From Planctomycetota bacterium (GTDB lineage Bacteria > Planctomycetota > E44-bin39): a stretch of DNA of 64,000 bases. A model generated the notes under the pieces. That model had not been told where the DNA came from, made no database searches, and saw nothing but the letters and a program-made list of their open reading frames with translations. Position 1 is the first letter of the stretch, and the number at the start of each line of letters is the position of its first letter. Of the stretch, positions 48,943 through 57,788 are shown in pieces. The position numbers were made by a program, and so were the translations under genes. The DNA is taken from NCBI GenBank assembly GCA_004376375.1, contig SOJX01000065.1, positions 1-64,000 on the forward strand. Direction: 5' to 3'.

Positions 48943-50292
48943 TTGTTCCCCCATCGCTTGAGAATCCGGATACTTGCTGCATTTCTGGTGCTTGGATTTG
49001 CTTTCGTGCCGGCCTATGCTTTTCTGGCAGGGATGTCGGGCGAGCAGAAAAGGGAAGCCCTCAAAGACCCGAAGCTGGTCGGCTGGTTCTACGAGGACCT
49101 GCCCGGCGCGATAGCGGAAGCGAAGAAAACGGGCAAACCCCTCATGGTCGTCTTCCGGTGAGTGCCGTGAGGGAGTTTTCGAAACTTCGACGGGCAGGTC
49201 GCCCGCACCAACCCTGAAATCCAGAAGCTCCGAAAGGAATTCGTCTGCGTCCGCCTGGTGCAGATAAACAACGTCGACCTCAGTGTCTTCTCCTTCAATT
49301 TCGACTTTTCATGGGCAGTATTTTTCCTGAATTCCGATCTGACAGTCTACGGCCGTTATGGAACGCGGAGCAACCAGAGCCCGGAGTCTCACGTTACCGT
49401 GCCCTCCATGGTAAACGCGATGAAGCGCGTCCTCGAGCTGCACAGGAATTACCCAAAGAACAAAAAAGAATTTGCGGGCAAGAAGCTTCTCAGAAGCAAG
49501 ATGAAATGGAAGACACCCGAGCAGATCCCCGCCTTGGGCCGGTTTGTTAAGAACCGCCCGAATTTCAAGAAACCTTTTCCAAGCAACTGCATACACTGCC
49601 ACCAGGTTGCCGAAGCGATTGCGGCGACTTCCGCGACGAGCGGACAACCCGTACCCGATGAAGTGATCTGGCCTTATCCGCTGCCCGAGGCCATTGGAAT
49701 CAACATCGACAGAAACCACGGAACGAAGGTCGAGAGCCTTGTGCGGAAGGGCCTCGCCGCGAAGTCCCGCCTGAAGCCCGGAGATATTATCCTCTCAATA
49801 AACGGTCAGACGATTATCTCGATCGCCGATATCCAGTGGGTGCTGCACCATACAAAAGACAGGAGTACGCTCAAAATTAAGGTTCAGCGCAGCGGAAAGG
49901 AAAAAGAACTTTCTCTGAAACTGAAGGGCAAATGGCGCAAGACCGAAAACAGCTGGGGCGGTGTCGGCAGGAACAAGATACTGCCCAGGGCGAATATCCA
50001 GCCCGTGCCTGACGCGGAGAAACGCCGTCTTGGTATTTCCAGCAAAAGGATGGCGCTGCGGATTGTAAATGCCTGGCCCCGCACACAGAAAGCCGGTTTC
50101 AAAGACGGAGATATTTTTATCAGGATAGACAATAAAAGCAACAATATGTCCCTGCTCGACCTGATTGTCTATCTCGGTAAGAAGTGCGTGAGGAAAAAGG
50201 CGCTCCCCGTTATAATCCTCAGGAAAGACAGTTCCGGAAAATACAAGCAGATAAAAATGACGCTGCAGCTTGATCCGAATTATCTTGGCTGA
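48943..50292 (+). CDS. Selenoprotein: secreted thioredoxin-like/PDZ protein with UxxU motif
   Basis: 449 aa with two TGA codons read as selenocysteine (49159-49161 and 49168-49170). I start at the TTG 48943: AAGGAG lies seven bases upstream and it gives a signal peptide MFPHRLRIRILAAFLVLGF then AFVPAYA. The thioredoxin-like domain runs GKPLMVVFR-U73-V-P-U76-GSFRNFDGQVARTNPE, with U-x-x-U in place of CxxC, and continues in the same frame through KEFVCVRLVQINNVDLSVF and VFFLNSDLTVYGRYG. Residues 216-220 are CIHCH, a c-type haem motif. Two PDZ domains follow (AKSRLKPGDIILSINGQTI; QKAGFKDGDIFIRIDNKS). NCBI-type 'Trx7/PDZ (seleno)proteins' of Planctomycetes share this layout, from memory. Standard callers split it into 48862-49161 and 49258-50292. 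Confidence 0.88.
49165..49193 (+). promoter_or_regulatory. SECIS-like hairpin in the selenoprotein mRNA
   Basis: A 7-bp stem GGAGTTT / AAACTTC (one G-U) with loop TCG, extended by CCGT / ACGG across a small internal loop. The lower stem contains the first base of the second TGA. Position just downstream of the UGA codons, small apical loop and a G in it fit the bacterial SECIS, which recruits SelB. Confidence 0.6.
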
Positions 50293-50313
50293 TAACCCGC
50301 CCGAAGCTTCCGG

Positions 50314-52185
50314 TTATTTCTTGATTTCCAGTATCCGAAGGCCGGCAATCCCGTCACCCACGTAGGCGCGGGAGCCGGTTACGTAGATTCCCTCCGCATA
50401 GCCCGGGGTGTCGTACGAGCCCGCAAGGACGGGCTTCCGCGGGTTGGAAACGTCGACTATCAGGATGCCCTTTTTCCAGTTCGCCACGTAAGCGCGGGAT
50501 TCACGGACGAAAATGCCGGTCGCCTTGTCCGGCGTGTCGAACGAACCGGCAGTCTTTGGATTTGCGGGGTCCGATATATCGATTATCTGCAGCCCGCCGA
50601 ATTCGTCGGCCACGTATGCGCAGGAACCGCTGACATAGACCGACCAGGCCGAATTCGCCGTCTCGCACGAGCCGGTGAGGGTGGGGTTCGATGCATTCGA
50701 AATATCTATGACCTGGAGCCCGCACTGCTTGTCCGCGAGATATGCGTACGAATCTCTTACGTGCGCGACATACGCATAACCCGGTGAATCAAACGTGCCG
50801 ACAATTTTCGGCTTCGAGTCGACGGAGACGTCGATTACATGAAGCCCGGCCGAGCCGTCGGAGACGTATGCGTGCGTACCGACCGCGTGAACGGCGTAGG
50901 CCGTGCCGGGCGTGTCGCATGAACCGATGACCGTGGAATTGGACGGCACTGAAACGTCTATCACCTTGAGCCCGATTTCGTCCGCCGCGTATGCGCGGTT
51001 GCCGATTACCCATATTCCGCAGACCCGGCCCGGCGTCCTGCATGTTCGGACAAGCGCAGGTTTTGAAGTATCGGAAATATCGATAATCTGGAGCCCGCCC
51101 TCGAAATTCGCCAGGTATGCATGGGAGCCCGCGACGAAAACCTTGAGCGCTGCCCCCGAAGTCTCCCACGCGCCCGCCGGTTTGGGGTTCGAGGAATTCG
51201 AGATATCGATTACCCGGAGCCCGCCGCGCCAGTCGGCGACGTATGCAAGCGAGTTGTTTATACATACGTCATAAGCAACGCCCGGCGTGTCGCAGGAACC
51301 GGTGACCACCGCTTCCGATACGTTCGAAACGTCGACTGTTACAAGCCCGGCGTTCCACGAGGCAACGTATGCATGGGAGCCGCTTACGGTAATGCCGCGG
51401 GCGAAACCCGGGGTCCAGCACGTGCCGGCGGGTTTCAGGGCCGACGAATTCGAAATATCGACTATCCGGAGGCTGTTGCCGTCCGCGATATAAGCGAAAG
51501 AATCTTTCACGAAAACGTCGTAAGCATCGTTTGGCGTATCGCACGATCCGGTGAGGGTGGGATTCGAGGAATTCGAAACGTCGATTACCTGTAGCCCGGC
51601 CGTCCCGTCGGCGAGGTACGCGTATGAGCCTGCGACGTAAACCGCCCCCGCGAAACCGGGCGTGTCGCACGAGCCGGCAAGCGTCGGGTTCGACGAATTT
51701 GAAATATCGATTACCCTGAGCCCGTCTGTTCCGTCCGCGATATAGGCGAACGTACCTTTCTGAAAAACGCCCGTTGCCAAACCCGCGGTATCATACGAGC
51801 CGACGAGCAGGGGATTTTTCGCGTCCGAAATATCTATTATCTGGAGGCCGTTTTCATTGTCCGCTACGTATGCAAAGGAACCGGCGAGCGCAAGGTCCGT
51901 GGCGATGCCGGGAGTAAAACAGGTCCCGACCGGGACGGGTTTTGCGGGATCGCTGATATCGAATATCGTCAGACCGCTTTCGGTTGCCACGTACGCGAGG
52001 GAACCGTCGACGCGGACTGCCCTGACGTAATTGCAGTTGTTGTAACTTCCAACCGGTGTCACGACAAGCGTGGACGCCTTGCCGCCGCCGTTTTCACTGC
52101 TCGGGCATCCGGTGGCAAACACCAGTATCATGATTGACCAGACGGCCGCCGCCGCGGCATGTGATGCGGATGGTTGCGATTTCAT
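50314..52185 (-). CDS. LVIVD-repeat beta-propeller lipoprotein
   Basis: 623 aa. Signal with lipobox FATGC near residue 27. Thirteen ~41-residue repeats of the form 'AYVAD...GLQIIDISNSSNP...GS.DTPG.A..V.V.GS' plus a C-terminal partial repeat ending RILEIKK. LVIVD repeats form two or more beta-propellers and occur in choice-of-anchor surface proteins. The repeats are alike at DNA level, so recombination could change their number. The ribosome site AAAGGTCG is modest. Convergent with the selenoprotein. Confidence 0.9.
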   Translation of the reverse strand: MKSQPSASHAAAAAVWSIMILVFATGCPSSENGGGKASTLVVTPVGSYNNCNYVRAVRVDGSLAYVATESGLTIFDISDPAKPVPVGTCFTPGIATDLALAGSFAYVADNENGLQIIDISDAKNPLLVGSYDTAGLATGVFQKGTFAYIADGTDGLRVIDISNSSNPTLAGSCDTPGFAGAVYVAGSYAYLADGTAGLQVIDVSNSSNPTLTGSCDTPNDAYDVFVKDSFAYIADGNSLRIVDISNSSALKPAGTCWTPGFARGITVSGSHAYVASWNAGLVTVDVSNVSEAVVTGSCDTPGVAYDVCINNSLAYVADWRGGLRVIDISNSSNPKPAGAWETSGAALKVFVAGSHAYLANFEGGLQIIDISDTSKPALVRTCRTPGRVCGIWVIGNRAYAADEIGLKVIDVSVPSNSTVIGSCDTPGTAYAVHAVGTHAYVSDGSAGLHVIDVSVDSKPKIVGTFDSPGYAYVAHVRDSYAYLADKQCGLQVIDISNASNPTLTGSCETANSAWSVYVSGSCAYVADEFGGLQIIDISDPANPKTAGSFDTPDKATGIFVRESRAYVANWKKGILIVDVSNPRKPVLAGSYDTPGYAEGIYVTGSRAYVGDGIAGLRILEIKK

Positions 52186-52305
52186 CTGAACGACCTTTGC
52201 CCGCTTTTTGAAGAAAAATGATCGTTATCATTATCGCCTGCGGATTTCGTAACCTCAACAAAAAAAGTCCTGACAGAGTTTTTTTTAATGAAGGATGAAG
52301 TGTGA

Positions 52306-52340
52306 AATTTCATAATTCAAAATTCATAATTCAGAATTTA
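52306..52340. repeat. Heptad array, ATAATTC family
   Basis: ATAATTC, AAAATTC, ATAATTC, AGAATTT between the LVIVD and sigma-54 activator genes, preceded at 52290 by a short AATGAAGGATGAAGTGTGAA stretch of the ATGAAGG family. Confidence 0.7.
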
Positions 52341-52365
52341 CCTCGGGTTCCGCACGCAGCGGAAG

Positions 52366-55137
52366 TTACTTGACTTGCAGCCCGTACTTTTTCACCATGT
52401 AATAAAACGTGGACTTCGGTAGTCCAAGCATCCGCGCCGCCTTTGCCTTGTTGCCATTTGTCTTTTCGAGTGCAGAGACAACCATTTTCACTTCCATTGC
52501 CCTAACTGCTGCCCGCGAATCGTCACCCGGATTGATATCCGGAAACACAACAGCCTGTCCACGTGCAATATGTTCGGACAGTAGCGCCGGGTTCATCGTT
52601 CCGTCGCCAAGCGCGGCGACTTTCTCGATCTCGTTCTCCAGTTCGCGGACGTTACCCGGCCAGTCGTACGACTCGAGTTTTCGCAGGAACTCGCCTTTCA
52701 TTGCCGGCGTCGTTTTCTCGGGGTCACCGCCCGCCTTTTTCCATAAATGCGAAACAAAGAGCGCAATGTCGTCGATCCTTTCCCGCAGCGGCGGCAGGTT
52801 GAGCGTCACCACATTAAGCCGATAATACAGGTCTTCCCTGAATACGCCCGTGTTCGCGAGTTCGAGCAGGTTCCGGTTCGAGGCCGCGATGATACGCACG
52901 TTGATTCTTATATTCTTTATGCCTCCGATCCTTCGAGTCTCATTTTCCTGTACGACCCTGAGCAGTTTCGCCTGCATGCCCGCGCTCATATCCGCGACCT
53001 CGTCAAGAAGCAGCGTTCCGCCCTCGGCGATTTCGAAAAGCCCCTCTTTCGAATCATACGCGCCGGTGAACGCTCCTTTCTCGTAGCCGAAGAGTTCGGC
53101 CTCCAGAAGGTTTTCCGGAATCGCGGCGCAGTTTATCGGAACGAAGGGCTTTCCGCTCCGCGTACCGCCGTAGTGGAGCGCCCGCGCGACGAGTTCCTTC
53201 CCCGTCCCGCTTTCGCCGTAGATCAGGACGGGCAGATCGGTCCTCGCGGCAAGTTCCGCCCGCTCGAGCACCTTCCTCATTTTCGCGTTTCTGCCGATAA
53301 TGTTTTCAAACCGGTAGCGCTTCTCGAGTTCCTCTTTCTGCTGCTCAACGAGGTCCAGGGTCTTGCGAAGCTCGCCCTCCTGCAGCTTGACTTTTTTCTG
53401 CAGCCGCCGCCGCTGACGGCTTTCCTCCTCGAACTGACGCAGTTTGTCGAGGATTATCACCGCCTGTTCCAGCAGCAAGTCGATGAGCTGCTTCAGCGCC
53501 GGCGGAATGGAGAGGTACGCGAACCGACTGTCCATGTATATCACGCCCGTCGCCTCTCCGTTGCCGGAAAGCGGGAGCGCGAGCACCGACTTTGCCGGCA
53601 TTTGCCCGGCCGACACCAGTTCGAGAAGCAGCGCCTCGATCTCCTTTGGATTCGAGGCGAGGATTTCCGCTCTGCGGCTGGCCGCGCGGTGCGAAATCTC
53701 GACGATAGTCCCGTAGCCCGGCTCCTTCGCCAGCTCTTTGGCGAAATTTTTCGATCCTGCCTCTTTCAGGCTGCCGTTCTCAAAGTTCCAGATAATTCCG
53801 CGCTCCGCTCCGCTGATTTCGAGCGCGAACTCGAGCACCTTTCCGAGCGCATCCGGAAGTCTGCTCTCGAGGTTTATTGCCTTCGTGATGTCGAGCAGCC
53901 GCTTAAGGTTCGCGCTGCTGATTTCTATCTGCTCCGATGCCGAGTAGGCGAAGTCGCCCTTCAGGTTCCACAGGATGTTTTCCGCCTCGATGATGTGTTT
54001 CCGCGTGCTCTCCGAGGACGGTCGTTTCCTGAAAATCTCCAGGCTCTTCCAGATGTACTTGCCGCCGCGCGCGTCGTCCCGCTCGAGCAGCATCTTCCCG
54101 TATTTAAGGAATGCGTACTCGACGTTCTGAGGTTCCATTCCCGCGAACTGCGTTTCGAAAAGCTTCACGCTTTTGGATAGCATGAAAAGCGACTCCGGAT
54201 CGCCCCTCATATGGAGGAGATCGCCGAGCATGATGTATGCCGACGGTATAATTTCCTTCAGGTCCAGTTCTTCGGCGCGCGCGACGCAGTTCTTCGCAAG
54301 CTCGAGCGCTTCGTCCTCACGGTCCAGGCTGTTATAAACCGACGCCAGGTTTATCGTTGTCGCGCATTCCTGCATCGGGCTCCCGGCCGCACTAATGATG
54401 TCCAGCGCCTGCCTGCCGTATTTCAGCGCCGCTTCGTAATTCTCCATCTGAGAGAAATGGTTTGTAATGTTCGCAAGCGCGACTCCCTCCTGCTCGCGCT
54501 CGCCGCGCGCCCGCGCGAGTTCGAGCGCCTCGAACAGGCACTTCTCCGCTTCCGCACTCCGCCCGAGAAAGCTGAACGTGATGGCGAGCGAGTTCACTGC
54601 CCGCGCGCGGAAACCCTCGAGCTTCTGCTCAACAACTGCATCGTAATGGGCCTGAAAGTATTCGAGAGCAAGGTAGTACCGGGTATGATCAAGAAACGCC
54701 CGCCCGAGCATGTGGAAAAGGTAAATCGAGAACTCGCCTGTCTCGTCATCGAGAAGCCCGAGCGCGTGTTTGTAATAGCGCTCGGCCGTCGTCATGTCCA
54801 GCTCGCCGTAATAGGAATCGCCTATACAGTTGAGCGCGTATGCACGGATGGCAACCGGGAGATTCTCGTCTTCAGCGATCCCGGAAGCAATTTCGCGCGC
54901 GTGCTCGTTATTGAGAAGTTTGTTGTTTATCCGCGCCATGAGCAGGTGGAGCAATGCCCGCTTTTCATGGTCCTTCGTTTTCTGTAGCTGCTGAGTCGCA
55001 GCCTCGAGTAATTCTTTCTTCGCCTCCGTACCCGGCGGCTGTTCGAAAACGTCTCTAACGAACTCATACGCTCCCACCTCCGGCTCTGCCAGCCGTTCGC
55101 GTATCCGCTTCCTCAGTTTTTCAATTTCCTTTCCCAT
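52366..55137 (-). CDS. Sigma-54-dependent transcriptional activator with TPR and GAF sensor domains
   Basis: 923 aa. Residues about 1-370 are TPR-like helical repeats (AEKCLFEALELARARGERE, YEAALKYGRQALDIISAAG). About 395-545 is a GAF domain (LESRLPDALGKVLEFALEIS). A coiled coil spans 555-610. The AAA+ domain has Walker A GESGTGKELVARALH near 640, GAFTGA near 689 for sigma-54 contact, and Walker B GGTLLLDEVADM near 710. The C-terminal Fis-type HTH is KTNGNKAKAARMLGLPKSTF. This architecture resembles MalT/AcoR-like stress activators of deltaproteobacteria and planctomycetes. It is divergent from the CAP lipoprotein gene, a likely target. Confidence 0.93.
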   Translation of the reverse strand: MGKEIEKLRKRIRERLAEPEVGAYEFVRDVFEQPPGTEAKKELLEAATQQLQKTKDHEKRALLHLLMARINNKLLNNEHAREIASGIAEDENLPVAIRAYALNCIGDSYYGELDMTTAERYYKHALGLLDDETGEFSIYLFHMLGRAFLDHTRYYLALEYFQAHYDAVVEQKLEGFRARAVNSLAITFSFLGRSAEAEKCLFEALELARARGEREQEGVALANITNHFSQMENYEAALKYGRQALDIISAAGSPMQECATTINLASVYNSLDREDEALELAKNCVARAEELDLKEIIPSAYIMLGDLLHMRGDPESLFMLSKSVKLFETQFAGMEPQNVEYAFLKYGKMLLERDDARGGKYIWKSLEIFRKRPSSESTRKHIIEAENILWNLKGDFAYSASEQIEISSANLKRLLDITKAINLESRLPDALGKVLEFALEISGAERGIIWNFENGSLKEAGSKNFAKELAKEPGYGTIVEISHRAASRRAEILASNPKEIEALLLELVSAGQMPAKSVLALPLSGNGEATGVIYMDSRFAYLSIPPALKQLIDLLLEQAVIILDKLRQFEEESRQRRRLQKKVKLQEGELRKTLDLVEQQKEELEKRYRFENIIGRNAKMRKVLERAELAARTDLPVLIYGESGTGKELVARALHYGGTRSGKPFVPINCAAIPENLLEAELFGYEKGAFTGAYDSKEGLFEIAEGGTLLLDEVADMSAGMQAKLLRVVQENETRRIGGIKNIRINVRIIAASNRNLLELANTGVFREDLYYRLNVVTLNLPPLRERIDDIALFVSHLWKKAGGDPEKTTPAMKGEFLRKLESYDWPGNVRELENEIEKVAALGDGTMNPALLSEHIARGQAVVFPDINPGDDSRAAVRAMEVKMVVSALEKTNGNKAKAARMLGLPKSTFYYMVKKYGLQVK

Positions 55138-55371
55138 CCGTCCGCCCTTCCAATTAGGAACCGGTGTAATCCATTACAGATAAACTTACTTTCTACCTCG
55201 TAAAATTACCATAGCGGAATCAGGAAATCAAGCTGAAAAGGCAAATACTTGCCCCAAAGGACAAGAAGTTGCCCTTAATGGTCACTAAGGGCCTTTCTAG
55301 AATCTGCTGTAATCGCGTGTAATCCCTTGAGGTTATAAAGGATACGTCAGCGCCTCCGCTTTATGTGCGTG

Positions 55372-55387
55372 TGGCATAATAATTACT
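55372..55387 (+). promoter_or_regulatory. Possible sigma-54 promoter upstream of the CAP lipoprotein
   Basis: TGGCATAATAATTACT resembles the -24/-12 consensus TGGCAC-N5-TTGC with correct spacing but an imperfect -12 (TTAC). It lies about 97 bases before the CAP gene and between it and the divergent sigma-54 activator. The rest of the 55138-55483 gap holds nothing definite. Confidence 0.25.
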
Positions 55388-55483
55388 ATATACATAAGTG
55401 TTCTTTCACACGTTCCGATGCAACTTTATCGGCAAAAAGAAAGCTGCCCGGTAAGAAACTGACAAAGCGCTATAGGAGGAGAC

Positions 55484-56098
55484 ATGAACTACAAGCTCGT
55501 TAGGTTTGCGCTTCTTGCATTATGTGCAGTATGCATCGTCGCTGAGGGCTGCAGTAAAAGCGGAAGCAGCGGCAGTCGAACCGCCGCCTTGCCCACCGGG
55601 TCAGGACCGGGAGCCGGTACCGGCACTGGCTCCGGCACTGGCACTGGCTCTGGCACTGGTACTGGCACAAACCCGGGGAACGTGACTGCTGACGAACAGA
55701 CGGTCTTCGAAATGATCAACGACGCGCGCGCGACCGCGGGCGTCGGACCCCTTGAATGGTGCGACGGTCTCTATGCATGTGCCAAGGCGCACTCCAACGA
55801 CATGTGCGTCCGCGGCTTCTTCTCCCACACCAATCCCGAGGGTGAAGACCCGTCCGACCGCGGACGGCTCGGGCACGCCGGAAGCTACACATTTACCCCG
55901 ATTGTCTCCTACCCGTACGTCCGCATAAACGAGAACATCGCCTACGGCTACAGCACACCCGCGGAGGTCATGAACGCGTGGATGAACTCGCCGGGCCACA
56001 GGGCCAACATCCTCAACAGCGGATCCACTCACATCGGCGTCGGCAACTGCGATCAGTGCGGCTCTCACTGGACGCTGAATTTCGGCAACAGGTGGTAA
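55484..56098 (+). CDS. CAP-domain lipoprotein with Gly-Thr-rich linker
   Basis: 204 aa. Signal with lipobox VAEGC near Cys23. A low-complexity linker follows of glycine with threonine/serine, encoded by imperfect GGCACT/GGCTCT hexamers (about 55615-55675). The CAP domain runs from TADEQTVFEMINDARATAGV through YACAKAHSNDMCVRG, FFSHTNPEGEDPSDR, INENIAYGYSTPAEVMNAW and MNSPGHRANIL to HWTLNFGNRW; the metal-cavity His/Glu are present. Strong AGGAGGAG ribosome site. Probably regulated by the adjacent activator, by position. Confidence 0.92.
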   Translation: MNYKLVRFALLALCAVCIVAEGCSKSGSSGSRTAALPTGSGPGAGTGTGSGTGTGSGTGTGTNPGNVTADEQTVFEMINDARATAGVGPLEWCDGLYACAKAHSNDMCVRGFFSHTNPEGEDPSDRGRLGHAGSYTFTPIVSYPYVRINENIAYGYSTPAEVMNAWMNSPGHRANILNSGSTHIGVGNCDQCGSHWTLNFGNRW

Positions 56099-56203
56099 CG
56101 TTGAATAAAATCAGATACTGAACGGGCGCGGCGGCAGTCGGAGCGGGAGTATTGCATTCGACGGCAGGCCGTGTTTCAAGCCCACATATATTGTACAGCC
56201 AAG

Positions 56204-56434
56204 ATGGGAGACAAAATGACGACTGCAACAGCAAAAACCAAGACTATTTTCTTAATAGATGATGATTATTATGCTGCAAAAATTGCCTACGAAGAATTAA
56301 TCATTCCCACTCATAGCGACAATCGCGTGTATGAATATGATGATGAATCAGATGAGGAAAAGAGAAGGGATACAGGGCAGGTTACTTATTGTCGCTTGCA
56401 TCGCACTTGCACTCTAAGGCACTTTCCCCTGTAA
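56204..56434 (+). CDS. Small frame resembling the start of a response-regulator receiver domain
   Basis: 76 aa from ATG 56204 (or 72 from 56216, where GGGAGAC lies upstream). TKTIFLIDDDYYAAKIAYEE looks like strand 1, the acidic pocket and helix 1 of a receiver domain, but nothing after it fits, and the C-terminus (CRLHRTCTLRHFPL) looks non-native. Possibly a truncated remnant. AT-rich. The rest of 56099-56593 has nothing supportable. Confidence 0.3.
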   Translation: MGDKMTTATAKTKTIFLIDDDYYAAKIAYEELIIPTHSDNRVYEYDDESDEEKRRDTGQVTYCRLHRTCTLRHFPL

Positions 56435-56593
56435 GCGAAAAGTATATAAAGTAGAACTCCCTGCAATCATTAGTATGGAAGAAAGGTAAGAACTAAAAAC
56501 TGATTTCATCGACCGCAGCGGTTTTGTTGTTACACAATTCAGGTAAAAACTAGCGGCTAAAGGAGTCTCTACGCTCCCGCCTTAAATACAGAG

Positions 56594-56666
56594 AGGCGGC
56601 ACCCGGATTCGAACCGGGGATAACGGATTTGCAATCCGTCGCCTTAGACCACTTGGCTATGCCGCC
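56594..56666 (-). tRNA. tRNA-Cys (anticodon GCA)
   Basis: On the minus strand the acceptor arm is GGCGGCA paired with TGCCGCC, the D-arm GCC..GGC, the anticodon stem ACGGA/TCCGT with loop TTGCAAA (GCA), and the T-arm CCCGG-TTCGAAT-CCGGG. CCA is not encoded. All arms pair fully. Confidence 0.97.
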
Positions 56667-56951
56667 GCACTTATAAGTATATCAGAACGGAAAAAACCGG
56701 TCAAGAATAATCCGTTTTGTGCTGAATGTGGGGCGCATTTGCATTTTATCGGATTCTCCTGTCACTGGATTCCCACATCACTCCAGACAGCGCCTGTTCA
56801 TTTGTTATCAGTAATAATAATTATTACTAATAACAGCTGTCCTGGCAGATAGTGTCAACAAATTACTTTGCAAAGTTCAAAATGAATTACGGATTGCCGG
56901 CGCATGTGCCGATGTTCAGGGCTTCGCCCACCTGGCATTGCTACAATTAGC

Positions 56952-56981
56952 TTGACACTTCTTACCGCGGCTTTTTATAAT
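56952..56981 (+). promoter_or_regulatory. Sigma-70 promoter of the biotin ligase / methylmalonyl-CoA operon
   Basis: TTGACA at 56952-56957, 18-bp spacer, TATAAT at 56976-56981. Transcription near 56988 gives a 39-nt leader to the TTG start at 57027 and excludes the earlier frame opening at 56904. The 56667-56951 stretch contains no gene. Confidence 0.8.
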
Positions 56982-57026
56982 CCATATTCAGTTTCTTCGG
57001 GAATATATTGGACGAAAAGGTGCGAC

Positions 57027-57788
57027 TTGGAAAAGCAGGCGACCGGTTATAGAATAATCAGTCTGGGCAGCGTCGATTCGACGAATGCCGAGGCCTTGCG
57101 GCAGGCGGCTAAAGGCGCTTCGGACCGGACCGTCGTTGTTGCCGAAACGCAGACCGCGGGGCGGGGAAGGCTTGACCGCAGGTGGCATTCGCCGTCGGGC
57201 ACCGGCCTGTATTTTTCCATTCTGCTTCGTCTGCCGCACGGTGCGGCTGTCTCGCTGGTTCCGCTCGCCGCTGGAGTTGCCGTCGTGCGTGCAGTCAAGC
57301 GCGTCGCCGGCGTTGACGCCCGGATAAAGTGGCCCAACGATATCCATATCGCCGGCGGCTGGAACAAGGTCTGCGGGATTCTGACCGAAGCTGCCGATAA
57401 CGGCCGGGTGGTTGTGGTGGGAATCGGTGTAAACGTAAGCAAATGGCAGGAACCGATACCGGAAGACGTTGCGAAGCGGCGGGCCGTGACTCTGGAGGAC
57501 GTGTCCGGACAACCGGTTGACCACGGAGTTTTGCTGAAGGCGATTCTATCTGATTTCGAAAACCTGCTTGAAGAACTACGCAGGGGGAAATCAGCCGATA
57601 TTATAGAAGCCGTGCGCGATGTGCATGAGCCGTTCGGCAGCGAGGTCTGCGTTGTTGCCGCCGGCAGTGAGACGCGTGGTATTGCCAGCGGTATTGACGA
57701 CGACGGGCGGTTTGTACTGGAGCTTCCGGACGGAACGCGAAGAGCTTTTGTCGCCGGTGACGTTGAATTGATAAGGCCTGTAAAATGA
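57027..57788 (+). CDS. birA: Biotin--[acetyl-CoA-carboxylase] ligase
   Basis: 253 aa, catalytic type without an N-terminal HTH. TTG start with AAAGGTG upstream and a consensus promoter just before. Motifs: [34 protein letters not shown] (biotinyl-AMP loop GRGR), [28 protein letters not shown] with the catalytic Lys, VVVGIGVNV, and the C-terminal SH3-like domain ([17 protein letters not shown]). It attaches biotin to carboxylase carriers. It overlaps the mutase gene by four bases, pairing biotin attachment with methylmalonyl-CoA chemistry. Confidence 0.93.
   Translation: MEKQATGYRIISLGSVDSTNAEALRQAAKGASDRTVVVAETQTAGRGRLDRRWHSPSGTGLYFSILLRLPHGAAVSLVPLAAGVAVVRAVKRVAGVDARIKWPNDIHIAGGWNKVCGILTEAADNGRVVVVGIGVNVSKWQEPIPEDVAKRRAVTLEDVSGQPVDHGVLLKAILSDFENLLEELRRGKSADIIEAVRDVHEPFGSEVCVVAAGSETRGIASGIDDDGRFVLELPDGTRRAFVAGDVELIRPVK

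Noticed and set aside
48862..50292. Two separate genes or a frameshifted pseudogene (99-aa and 344-aa frames)
   Set aside because: Both parts share one frame and are interrupted only by two TGA codons at the positions of a CxxC motif; protein sequence continues across them. Selenocysteine read-through explains this better.
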